In this document: positions 16,183 through 23,461 of the stretch, piece by piece
Layout: every line of letters begins with the position of its first letter
Numbering within the stretch: position 1 is the first letter of the stretch
From: DATHCB01 sp035319765
GTDB taxonomy: Archaea; Thermoproteota; Bathyarchaeia; Bathyarchaeales; SOJC01
Assembly (NCBI GenBank): GCA_035319765.1
Contig: DATHCB010000094.1
Location: forward strand, 1-33,478
Length of the DNA: 33,478 bases
Reading direction: 5' to 3'
Position numbers and translations under genes: made by a program
Notes under the pieces: model-generated
Told to the model about the DNA's origin: nothing
The model's database searches: none
The model's input: the letters and a program-made list of their open reading frames with translations, nothing else

Positions 16183-17202
16183 TCAGTTTTTCGAGCCTAG
16201 AGTTTTCGCATAGGTGGAAGCTAGTTGAAAGTATGCCTTTGCTTCCCAAATTGCCCGCTTCTTCTCCTGACAATTTACGCTTGGATCTTCAAGTTTGAAA
16301 CTCACGACTTTTCCCCGCACGTAGGCTCGGTAGCATTTGTAGAAGGGAAGGATCTTTGTTAATTCTCGGTCTCCGGAATATTCGATATATCTCTCCACGA
16401 AGAAGTCCGATAGGTCGGTTCTTCCTTTGAAGTCTAAGTCCATGGCCAAGAAGGCGATATCTGATGCGACATCAGAATATCTGAATCTTTCGTTGAATTC
16501 TATTGCATCGAAAATGTAGATTCGATCCGCTACAAAGATATTACCTGAATGAATGTCTCCATGGCAATCTCTGACCCTCCCGATCTCAGCCCTTTTCTTA
16601 AAAAAGGGAGCTGTCCTCGTCATGAAGTCAGTAACGTTTTGTTGGACTAACCTGAAATCCTGCATTGGTATCGTTTTGCCAATAAAGTTCCGAGTCTGCT
16701 CGAAATTCTCTTTCCAGTTAGTTTCTATTATATCAAAGGAGCCGAACTCGCTTATCCTATTGTTCGTTTCAGCCTGCAAATGAAATTTGGCGATAATCCT
16801 CGCTATACCGTCGATCAGCGTATTGTCCACCTTTTTCTCTTCGAGAAGATGGGTCATCATTTTTTCTTGTGGGATCCTCCTCATCTTCACAGCATATTCG
16901 ATAGTTTCTCCTATGCCCTTTACTTTAACCACGTCTGATTTGTTTATGGGCACGACCTCTAGGTACATGTCTCCGCACAGCCGCTTATTGAGCTCCAGTT
17001 CCTTTTCGCAGAAGAATCGCCTCTTTTCAAGTGTCGTAAAGTCCAGAAATCCGAGATTCACAGCCTTCTTCACTTTGTAAACACAGTTTTTGGTCAGAAA
17101 GACGAAGGATATGTGCGTTTGCATCATTTCAATCCTCCCTGATTCTTCGTCATAGGCCTCAGGTTTCATAAGGGCATCGATAACTTGATTCTGAATCGAC
17201 AT
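16183..17202 (-). CDS. APH-like phosphotransferase (COG2187-like)
   Basis: Protein-kinase-like-fold phosphotransferase of 339 residues. The N-terminal lobe has FLTKNCVYKVKKAVNLGFLDF, and the catalytic loop CHGDIHSGNIF is followed by the metal-binding DAIEFNERF. These match the N-terminal half of bacterial 'aminoglycoside phosphotransferase family/ATP-binding' fusion proteins. The start is ATG 17202 because AGGTG lies 6 bases before it; an upstream codon at 17238 would add 12 residues without a site. It is convergent with the PHP gene. True aminoglycoside resistance is unlikely; a cellular sugar or nucleoside substrate is more plausible. Confidence 0.85.
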   Translation of the reverse strand: MSIQNQVIDALMKPEAYDEESGRIEMMQTHISFVFLTKNCVYKVKKAVNLGFLDFTTLEKRRFFCEKELELNKRLCGDMYLEVVPINKSDVVKVKGIGETIEYAVKMRRIPQEKMMTHLLEEKKVDNTLIDGIARIIAKFHLQAETNNRISEFGSFDIIETNWKENFEQTRNFIGKTIPMQDFRLVQQNVTDFMTRTAPFFKKRAEIGRVRDCHGDIHSGNIFVADRIYIFDAIEFNERFRYSDVASDIAFLAMDLDFKGRTDLSDFFVERYIEYSGDRELTKILPFYKCYRAYVRGKVVSFKLEDPSVNCQEKKRAIWEAKAYFQLASTYAKTLGSKN

Positions 17203-17281
17203 ATGCAACACCTGTTCCCTACGGAGCGTTTGGCACATTCCATGACTGACAGAAAATCATTTCACTATATATGAATATAAA

Positions 17282-17485
17282 GTGGACCCCAAGGACCGCT
17301 ATTTCCACGTGCGCTATCTACGAGAAAGCCATAATTTTCGGCCAGGCAGATATCTACCCTAGAGAGCTGCCCATATCAGTGACGACGTTCTGTGGGAATG
17401 CGCGCGCCCGGTTTCTCCAGAGTTTGACCTGGACACGAAAGAGTTGTCTGCTGAGGAGAGCGCGACAACTCTATCGGCGTTATGA
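17282..17485 (+). pseudogene. Decayed gene fragment, possibly APS-kinase-like C-terminus
   Basis: One frame reads from GTG 17282 to TGA 17483-17485 with a single in-frame TAG at 17360. The part before it begins VDPKDRYFHVRYLRE and the part after it contains ISDDVLWECARP and PEFDLDTKELSAEES. These resemble the C-terminal region of adenylylsulfate kinases (DPKxLY... PENPxxxLDTxxxSxEES), but the ATP-binding N-terminus is absent. It is the most gene-like content of the 530-base gap between the APH-like and PadR genes; bases 17486-17731 show nothing I can name. The assignment rests on remembered family patterns only, so confidence is low. Confidence 0.33.
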
Positions 17486-17731
17486 TGAAGTTGTACTATT
17501 AGTCACGATAGGGCAGGTTCCCCCAGGCAAGCGCTTTTGACTCTAATTTTGTCCTGTGAGCGGATCCCGATGGGGTCGCATCGTGAACTGTGACCGATGT
17601 TATCTGAGCCTCACGATCACAACGAGCTACACATCAGAAAGTAGCGCATGCCTATCTTGGTTTATAGAATTAGCAATGAATGATGAACCAGTTTGTTAGT
17701 GCAAGACAAGAGATGAAAGCAAAGAGAGCGC

Positions 17732-18130
17732 TTATTCCTTGCTGGCTGCTTTCAAGGCCGGTATGAGTTGCTTCGACACGTTGCCATTCAAAAGAACCTT
17801 ATTCACTGTCATCGTAGAAAGCTTCTGGCATATGTGGCTTAAGCTGCTTTCTGTGAAGCTCAGAAGCTTCTCGCCTTCGATTGTTAGACTGTATACCTTA
17901 CGCGGTCTGTCGTTCCCAAGATCCCACTGGCTCTTGATGTAACCCTTAGTCTCCAACGCGTTGAGCAGCGGATATACGGTGCTTGGCCCGAAGTAAACGC
18001 CAAAGTTCTTCCTAATGCTCGAAATGATCTGGTATCCGTGCATTGAGGACACACGCAGATAATTCAGTATGACGAGGTCTAGCAAACCCTTCATCAACTT
18101 GGCTTCAACATCCCTCAAACCGTTTCCCAA
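17732..18130 (-). CDS. PadR-family transcriptional regulator
   Basis: Winged-helix repressor of 132 residues. The PadR core is clear: LMKGLLDLVILNYL, MHGYQIISSIRKNFGVYFGPSTVYPLLNALETKGYI and the wing RPRKVYSLTIEGEKLL. The C-terminal part is a short dimerisation helix followed by LLNGNVSKQLIPALKAASKE. The start is TTG 18130; ATG at residue 13 would remove part of the first helix. A TTAAATG box lies about 20-25 bases upstream. The effector and targets are unknown; it is divergent from the region leading to the polyprenyl synthetase, and an inverted repeat at 18185-18200 could be an operator. Confidence 0.9.
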   Translation of the reverse strand: MGNGLRDVEAKLMKGLLDLVILNYLRVSSMHGYQIISSIRKNFGVYFGPSTVYPLLNALETKGYIKSQWDLGNDRPRKVYSLTIEGEKLLSFTESSLSHICQKLSTMTVNKVLLNGNVSKQLIPALKAASKE

Positions 18131-18184
18131 ACTTTAACACCATCCTTCATTTAAGCTGTAGCTTTGTTCTACAGGTCTACGACG

Positions 18185-18200
18185 TGTCTCTTCTGAGACA
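18185..18200. promoter_or_regulatory. Inverted repeat upstream of padR-like gene
   Basis: TGTCTC and GAGACA are separated by TTCT, giving a 16-base dyad 55 bases before the PadR-family start. PadR proteins bind dyads near their own promoter, so this may be an operator. A weaker dyad, GTAG/CTAC, lies at 18159-18172. Confidence 0.4.
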
Positions 18201-18250
18201 TATCACAAGACTTACTATATGTGCCGCGCTGATATAAGCATTGATGCGAC

Positions 18251-18290
18251 TAAAAAACATAAAAAAACATACCAAAACATACGAAAACAG
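18251..18290. repeat. Phased A-tracts, period 10
   Basis: Four consecutive 10-base units (TAAAAAACAT, AAAAAAACAT, ACCAAAACAT, ACGAAAACAG) put A-tracts in helical phase, which predicts a strong intrinsic bend. The block lies in the 470-base gap between the PadR and polyprenyl synthetase genes. Confidence 0.6.
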
Positions 18291-18440
18291 ATAAACCCAA
18301 ACATCCAAACCCTCACTAAAAAGGGAAGAGTAGTGTCTGAAAGCTTCAAAAACAAATTGTACAACACATAGGCAGAAACATCATAGATGTAATGTTCCTC
18401 CGTGTAGTGCGCGGGCATACCGAAAAGGGGGTACAACATA

Positions 18441-18590
18441 ATGAAAGCCACGGAGACAGACTTCGAGATTCAGCTGGGCCACCGCGTCTCGTACCTGCTA
18501 CCAAACCCTCTAGAAAAAGGAGTTTCATGCAATACAGAAAAGGGCAAGGAGGACGCACACGAAAGATATACGAAATCACACGCAAAGTAA
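18441..18590 (+). CDS. Possible 49-residue ORF upstream of the polyprenyl synthetase
   Basis: An ATG frame of 49 codons encodes a charged peptide with one Cys (PNPLEKGVSCNTEKGKEDAH). It ends at TAA 18588-18590, 9 bases before the TTG of the polyprenyl synthetase and in the same frame. Codon use is mildly gene-like but there is no convincing ribosome binding site and no family is recognised. It could be a short upstream reading frame, a small gene, or chance. Frames on other phases here look no better. Confidence 0.25.
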   Translation: MKATETDFEIQLGHRVSYLLPNPLEKGVSCNTEKGKEDAHERYTKSHAK

Positions 18591-18599
18591 TCCAACTCT

Positions 18600-19628
18600 T
18601 TGGCGCTCGTTAAGAATAATGATGGAACAGGCACAATTGCGAGATATCAAAGAAAGTGCAGAAAAATGATTAAGAAAATTGCAGATGCAAATGAGAAGAT
18701 GCAAAGACTTTTTGAAATGAGAGGCATGAAAGCGCTTCAACTTGCAAGGAAAGCCATTCTCGAGGAGAAAATCGAGTCAATGGAGGTTAGGGATTCTTTA
18801 CGATTTTTTATGAAACGCTGGCGTGACGTAGCGAGACCTGGCTTACTTTCGATAGTCTGCCGGTCGGTAGGGGGAAAACCTAAGGATACCACCGACGTAG
18901 CTGTTGCATTAATCTTAATCGCTGGCGCAACGGACATTCATGATGATATAATAGATGAATCAGAAATGAAATATGGCAAACCGACGGTCTATGGGAAATG
19001 GGGAAAGAGCATTGCAATACTTGCCGGAGATGCTCTATTCCTCAAGGGGTTAAGTATGCTGGACCAATCTTGTGCAAAGCATTCAAGCATTATGGGCATA
19101 GTCAAGGACATGTTTTTCGAGTTAGGCGACGCGGAGGCGGTAGAATTACAGTTGAGAAAAACCATCGTGACCCCAGAGAATTACCTTCGCATAATCAGGG
19201 AAAAGGCAGCAGACGTAGAAGCACACGCGAGAATAGGAGCAATAATAGGCAAGGCAACTAAGCAAGAGATCAAAGCCTTGGGCGAATATGGAAGGCTCTT
19301 AGGCATGCTAATAATACTAAAGGACGACTACGTAGACAGCTTAGACTACGAGGAACTGCGACACAGAATCCAGAACGAACACCTACCGATGCCCTTACTC
19401 TATGCGTTAGAAAACGCGGAAGTGAAAACGTCAATCAATGAGATCTTATTGAGAGAGAACCTAACGAAAGGAGATTTCTACGTGATAAAGCGACTCATTC
19501 GAAAGGGTCAAGGCTTTAAGGATACAGCTCGATTGATCGAAAATCTTATAAAAGCTGCTGAAAAGAAGATAACCATTATTCCACGCAAGGCAGAGCTGCA
19601 GCTATTACTTTGCGCAACCCGGGTCTAA
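18600..19628 (+). CDS. Polyprenyl (isoprenyl) diphosphate synthase
   Basis: Makes linear prenyl diphosphates by adding isopentenyl units; in archaea these feed membrane lipids, quinones or tRNA/protein prenylation. Both Asp-rich motifs are present: HDDIIDES and LKDDYVDSLD, with KYGKPTVYGKWGKSIAILAGDALF between. Sequence around them is far from the usual archaeal GGPP synthase, so product length is uncertain. The start is unclear: TTG 18600 gives 342 residues, and ATG 18666 would still keep the domain. A GATATACG box lies at about 18565-18575. A Lys-rich first 30 residues precede the all-helical domain. Confidence 0.85.
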   Translation: MALVKNNDGTGTIARYQRKCRKMIKKIADANEKMQRLFEMRGMKALQLARKAILEEKIESMEVRDSLRFFMKRWRDVARPGLLSIVCRSVGGKPKDTTDVAVALILIAGATDIHDDIIDESEMKYGKPTVYGKWGKSIAILAGDALFLKGLSMLDQSCAKHSSIMGIVKDMFFELGDAEAVELQLRKTIVTPENYLRIIREKAADVEAHARIGAIIGKATKQEIKALGEYGRLLGMLIILKDDYVDSLDYEELRHRIQNEHLPMPLLYALENAEVKTSINEILLRENLTKGDFYVIKRLIRKGQGFKDTARLIENLIKAAEKKITIIPRKAELQLLLCATRV

Positions 19629-19837
19629 CAGCAAAAACGAAAATTTAGGACGGGCACCAAAGAACTCTCGTTGGAGCCTTTTTCTTAGCTTTCTTAGCCA
19701 TTCTTATTCCCCTGTATAATTGTGCTACGCCTATTCAGCTAATAAGTTTTGTTGTTCGACATGAATACAGAGATGCTGAATTAATAAATCTTTTATGGAA
19801 ACAACCGAATACGTGGCTCGTTAGTGGTGATAATGCA

Positions 19838-21091
19838 ATGCCTAACGCGAGTCCTTTTTCGAGCTTAGGCATTTCCTTAAGACAATTTCTTCTCGTTTTT
19901 GTTCTTCTATTTAACTCCTTCATTTGGTTCTTCATGAATATATTCATATTGAGTACATGGCTGGGCACATGGTCGAAAAATGCAAACGTGAATAACCTTC
20001 TTCTATGGACAGTTTATCTGGCTGCAATTGTTGGATCAAGCTTGCTCGGGGCAGTTTCGTTTGCGCGGCGAAATAGACTTGCACTCGTTTACGGTTGGCT
20101 TTCGCTAGGTGTCATTACAAGTCTTCTCCTTTCTACAATTACGATGAACATAAATCCCGATTGGTTGCTGATCATAATCTTTCTCTCAGGCGTTGCTTTT
20201 GGTCTTGGTATGCCTTCTGCTTTAGCCTACTTTGCTGAAAATACGGTTTTTGAAAATAGAGGGCTTGTTGGCGGCATAGTGTTCATTTTTACTAACCTGA
20301 GTGTCGCCGTTGCCTCTTTGTTCCTTGGTAATAACCTCGTAGTTGACTGTTACATCGCCGGTATTTGGAGAGCTTTATGTTTGGTTATATTTTTCCTGAT
20401 AAAACCCCATGATAAGGTCGAGAATCCGGGAAGAGGGCCTTCTTTTAGGTCTGTTCTTTCTCAGAGAACGTTTCTTCTATTCCTTATTCCTTGGTTCATG
20501 TTTTGTCTTATCGATCGATTTGCCTACCAAATTTTCTTTGCAAAACTTCTAGAAGTGGACAAGTTATCATTGTCGGTCGAGCCTATCGTCGGCACGATTT
20601 TCGCCCTCATCGGAGGTCTATTTGCTGACTGGATTGGCAGGAAGAAGGTGATCGTTTTTGGCTTTATCGCAATGGGCCTTGCGTATGCCGCGCTAGGTGT
20701 CGCTCCAAAGGCTCCGTTTTCTTGGTACTTTTACATCGCAATAGATGGAATTGCTTGGGGGATTTTTCTCGTATTATTTGTCCTGGTTGTTTGGGGGGAC
20801 TTGTCGTCGTCAAAAGGGGGCTGTGAAAAATACTATGCGGTAGGAAGCATCCCGTTCTTTATTGCCTATCTGATGCAGTACTTCGTGCAGCCGTATATTA
20901 GTTCAATTCAAATTGGATCTTTTGAGGCTTCGTTCTCGTTTGCGAGCTTGTTCCTGTTCATCGCCGTTTTGCCTCTCATTTACGCTCCAGAGACGTTGCC
21001 TGAGAAAAAAATTCAAGAAAGGCAAATAAGGAAGTATGCTGAAGAAGCTAGAAAACTCGCAAAGAGAGAAGATAAAAAGGAAGAAGCTTAG
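19838..21091 (+). CDS. MFS transporter
   Basis: Major facilitator superfamily membrane transporter of 417 residues with about 11-12 hydrophobic spans. The inner repeat motif appears as GGLFADWIGRKKVIVFGFIAM near 270, the conserved cytoplasmic loop of the second half; the first half has only FARRNRLALVYGW at the matching place. The tail after 395 is Lys- and Glu-rich. It starts at ATG 19838 with a clear GGTGAT 6 bases upstream. Its stop overlaps the stop of the minus-strand MinD-like gene by 3 bases. The substrate is unknown. Confidence 0.88.
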   Translation: MPNASPFSSLGISLRQFLLVFVLLFNSFIWFFMNIFILSTWLGTWSKNANVNNLLLWTVYLAAIVGSSLLGAVSFARRNRLALVYGWLSLGVITSLLLSTITMNINPDWLLIIIFLSGVAFGLGMPSALAYFAENTVFENRGLVGGIVFIFTNLSVAVASLFLGNNLVVDCYIAGIWRALCLVIFFLIKPHDKVENPGRGPSFRSVLSQRTFLLFLIPWFMFCLIDRFAYQIFFAKLLEVDKLSLSVEPIVGTIFALIGGLFADWIGRKKVIVFGFIAMGLAYAALGVAPKAPFSWYFYIAIDGIAWGIFLVLFVLVVWGDLSSSKGGCEKYYAVGSIPFFIAYLMQYFVQPYISSIQIGSFEASFSFASLFLFIAVLPLIYAPETLPEKKIQERQIRKYAEEARKLAKREDKKEEA

Positions 21092-21867
21092 CTTTTCTCT
21101 ACTTTCGTCGCTATTTCGTCAAGGATTTTCGTGAATGGATGGTCGGGCTTCTCTTTGGAGAATATGAACATTCCTCCGGCTTTCAGGACATCGCAAAAGC
21201 ATGGAATTACCTGCATCACCGGCAGGTTGTATGCTTTTTCGTACTGTGTGGCTATTTCTTTCATTTCCTTTTCGGCTGAGGTCGTTTTAAGAAGCGTCTT
21301 GTTCAACAGGACTGCGGCTTTTTTGTCGAAAAGGTCATAGAGTTCTTGAATCATGCGTCTAGTGCCCAGAACATCTGAGCTGTCTTGAGTCGTTAGTACG
21401 AGGACTACGTCGGCGCTAACGATCGCGTTGATCGATGAGTACTGAAGCCCCGGGCTGGTGTCGAATATTATGTAGTCGAGTTCCATGTCATTTAGCAGCG
21501 AATTCTTTAGTGCCAGAAGCCTACCGAGTGCTCGCATTTCCCATTTCCTATCTTTTGCGGTCATGTCCCTAATGGCTTCGGTGTTTGGATTTGCGAGGCC
21601 TAGCAGCAGCCGTCCGCCGTTCAAGCCAGCCTTTTCCGTGGAGTCGACCAAGACTCGTTTGATCTCACAGACTCCGTTCAAGTAGTCGTTGAGCCAATAT
21701 TCCGAACAATCCGCTTTAAGCGCGGCATAGAGACTTGGCGCCCTGAAATCCAGGTCTAGAAGACAGACTTTTTTTCCTCGCTGGACCAAGGCAGTGGCCA
21801 AATTGATAGACATGAAGGTTTTTCCAGTGCCGCCCTTGTAAGAATGCACTGCTATAATTTTGCCCAT
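21088..21867 (-). CDS. MinD/ParA-family ATPase
   Basis: Deviant-Walker ATPase of 259 residues that probably positions or segregates a cellular structure, or controls its partner. The deviant P-loop KGGTGKT lies at 11-17 (signature Lys11), the second motif is VCLLDLDFRAPSLY and Walker B is YIIFDTSPGL. The segment VLVLTTQDSSDVLGTRRMIQEL is the usual switch region. It has no obvious amphipathic membrane-targeting helix at the C-terminus, unlike bacterial MinD. The winged-helix gene upstream is 16 bases away, forming a two-gene operon. It is distinct in sequence from the element's ParA at 28000-28848. Confidence 0.9.
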   Translation of the reverse strand: MGKIIAVHSYKGGTGKTFMSINLATALVQRGKKVCLLDLDFRAPSLYAALKADCSEYWLNDYLNGVCEIKRVLVDSTEKAGLNGGRLLLGLANPNTEAIRDMTAKDRKWEMRALGRLLALKNSLLNDMELDYIIFDTSPGLQYSSINAIVSADVVLVLTTQDSSDVLGTRRMIQELYDLFDKKAAVLLNKTLLKTTSAEKEMKEIATQYEKAYNLPVMQVIPCFCDVLKAGGMFIFSKEKPDHPFTKILDEIATKVEKS

Positions 21868-21883
21868 ATTATGAACCTCTTAT

Positions 21884-22264
21884 TCATTGCTTTTCGACGT
21901 AGAAGAATGTCTTTCTTCCCCGCCTTTCCTTCTTTAGGTATCCCATGATCACTAATTGGTTAAGGTAGCCGCTTTCCACTGCCCTGGCGCGTCTTGTGTT
22001 CTCAGCCACTTCTTCGGCGGTTGCTTCACCGAGTTTGCACAGCGAGATAGCGCTCTTTCGTAAATGATCTGGCAATGATAATAGGGTCATCACGTCTAGA
22101 GCTTCCGGTAGACCTGGTAATTTCATGACGTCCTCTTTCTGTTCATTCTTCTGCAGTTCGATGAACACTTCCATTTTTTCGTTGAGTTTGTCAAGGCATT
22201 CTTTGATTTTTTCTAGTAACTTTGCTTGGTTTTTCTCAATTGCAGCCGTCGCCGTCTTTACCAC
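21884..22264 (-). CDS. Coiled-coil/winged-helix protein, partner of MinD-like ATPase
   Basis: A 126-residue protein with a long N-terminal helix likely to form a coiled coil (about 5-45) and a C-terminal winged helix (about 60-126). The latter has the pattern LCKLGEATAEEVAENT, SGYLNQLVIMGYLKKERRGRKTFFYV, typical of archaeal transcription regulators. It is the first gene of an operon with the MinD-like ATPase. ATPase-regulator pairs can couple positioning to DNA binding, ParB-like; that role is an inference. The ATG or TTG at 22264 is assumed. Confidence 0.82.
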   Translation of the reverse strand: MVKTATAAIEKNQAKLLEKIKECLDKLNEKMEVFIELQKNEQKEDVMKLPGLPEALDVMTLLSLPDHLRKSAISLCKLGEATAEEVAENTRRARAVESGYLNQLVIMGYLKKERRGRKTFFYVEKQ

Positions 22265-22419
22265 TGTCCTGTGACTACGTGTTATACGTGTCTACAGAAA
22301 TTAGGGCTTAGCGAGACTATTAAGTCTTACGATATCCTTCTATAGATTCCTAGCACAGATTAGGCGCGCGCTACCGGTTCATTAAAAAAAGAAGAAAACT
22401 GCAGAAAAATACGCTGGGT

Positions 22420-22713
22420 TTACAGTATGGCTGGTAGTTTGCGGTTGTCTTCCTCGATTAGGGGTAAAACGGTCTTAAGTTCTCGGAAGTGTTTCAGCAC
22501 AGTGACACCACGTTCTGTTATGGCATATACGGTGCGCTTCTTGCCCAACGTGCGCTCTTCCACGAGGGTTTGTTGGATCAAAAAGTCGAGATACTGCTTA
22601 AGCACGCTGCAGTTCACGTTTGCTTTGTACATTATGTGAGTGAGTTTCAATGGTCCTCTGTGACTTAGAACCTTTAGTATATCGACGTACATTTCCAGCT
22701 TGGATCTTCGCAT
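22420..22713 (-). CDS. Winged-helix DNA-binding protein (Sso10a/HTH_45-like)
   Basis: A 97-residue protein of the archaeal winged-helix group related to Sso10a: MYVDILKVLSHRGPLKLTHIMYKANVNCSVLKQ is the recognition part, LGKKRTVYAITERGVTVL the wing, and the C-terminal helix probably dimerises by coiled coil. Such proteins are chromosomal or local regulators. The ATG at 22713 has AAGGAGG 11-16 bases upstream and AAATATTTATACC about 45 bases upstream, a strong archaeal promoter. It stands alone between two minus-strand units. Confidence 0.87.
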   Translation of the reverse strand: MRRSKLEMYVDILKVLSHRGPLKLTHIMYKANVNCSVLKQYLDFLIQQTLVEERTLGKKRTVYAITERGVTVLKHFRELKTVLPLIEEDNRKLPAIL

Positions 22714-22791
22714 TTCTAAACCTCTGCCTCCTTCTTTTTCAATGTCTGGGTATAAATATTTTACGGATTACTGGTACGGTTTTTTCTCGTT

Positions 22792-22983
22792 TCAGCCCCG
22801 TTTTTGGCTTATTTTTTGTTGATAAGCTTGGATTACGCCTATTCTGCTCTCGAAAGCCGTAGCCAGATCATCAGCAAGCATCCGTTGCAAGGGTTTTTGA
22901 AGCGTTCGCATCTCAGTCGCTAGTGCTTTAAGGATTTTCTGTTCCAGTTTTCTCCGTTGCTGTGGGGCTGTTTGTGGTTTCAT
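22792..22983 (-). CDS. Small basic helical protein, unknown
   Basis: A 63-residue, Gln- and Lys-rich, wholly helical protein (PQQRRKLEQKILKALATEM, RMLADDLATAFESRIGVIQAYQQK). The ATG at 22983 has AGGAGAAGG just upstream and a GTTAAATAC box about 55 bases upstream, both of which support expression. I do not recognise a family. It is the last gene before the tRNA-Leu attachment site. Confidence 0.65.
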   Translation of the reverse strand: MKPQTAPQQRRKLEQKILKALATEMRTLQKPLQRMLADDLATAFESRIGVIQAYQQKISQKRG

Positions 22984-23287
22984 TTTTCCTTCTCCTATGG
23001 GCTTTGCCTGTTTGGTCGTCTTTTATGACGCAGCGTATTTAACTGCCTTATGAAGTCAAAATATTAACTCAGAATTCACGAGCGCTATATTTAGTAAGAG
23101 TTGGCGCAAGACATCTATGGCAGTCTCCCTGCATGGTGGTCCATATGGTCTGTATTCCACTGCCTAACAGCCTTGGATTAATGAAGACGCATCAGACCTT
23201 TCAGATTCTCCAAATATTCATCCTTATCAAGTCTAACATCAACTGGGAAAGGATTAAATCAGAATCCGCCAAATAGATGAAGACGGT
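22984..23287. other. Gene-free region before tRNA-Leu
   Basis: 304 bases with minus-strand promoter sequence of the 63-residue protein gene (about 23034-23044), and a plus-strand GGATTAAATCAG box at about 23250-23262 that is placed correctly for transcription of tRNA-Leu. I see no other gene. Confidence 0.5.
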
Positions 23288-23406
23288 GCAGGGGTAGCAG
23301 AGCCAGGTCAAACCACAAGCGCATAAGTTTTAATGGGACTTCATGCGCGGGACTCAAGATCCCGTCTCTTAGGAGTACGTGAGTTCGAATCTCACCCCCT
23401 GCACCA
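23288..23406 (+). tRNA. tRNA-Leu(CAA) with intron, CCA encoded
   Basis: Class II tRNA. The acceptor stem GCAGGGG (23288-23294) pairs with CCCCTGC (23396-23402); the anticodon stem is CGGGA/TCCCG around loop CTCAAGA with anticodon CAA at 23355-23357; the variable arm runs 23365-23378; the T arm is GTGAG TTCGAAT CTCAC; discriminator A and CCA follow at 23403-23406. The D stem GCA (23297-23299) finds its partner TGC only after removing 31 bases, which restores the standard Leu D-loop GAGCCAGGTCAAA. Confidence 0.95.
23312..23342 (+). other. tRNA intron in D-loop with bulge-helix-bulge fold
   Basis: GGTC (23306-23309) pairs with GACT (23337-23340) as the 4-bp central helix. It is flanked by 3-base bulges AAA (23310-23312) and TCA (23341-23343), with inner helix CCA/TGG. 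Cutting after the second base of each bulge removes 23312-23342 and leaves a normal D-arm. The intron also holds most of a GCGCAT/ATGCGC hairpin that reaches into exon 2. Confidence 0.85.
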
Positions 23407-23461
23407 CTATGGTAAAATAGGTAGGGGGTTTGTCCTGGCGATGTTAATGTATCTGGAGACG

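Noticed and set aside
17271..17540. 89-codon ATG frame in the gap after the APH-like gene.
   Set aside because: The overlapping frame with family-like residues explains the base composition better; this frame's protein is Arg-rich and featureless.
17674..17722. AATGATGAA followed by AGATGAA looked like C and C' boxes of a C/D guide RNA.
   Set aside because: No CTGA boxes lie at the required places.
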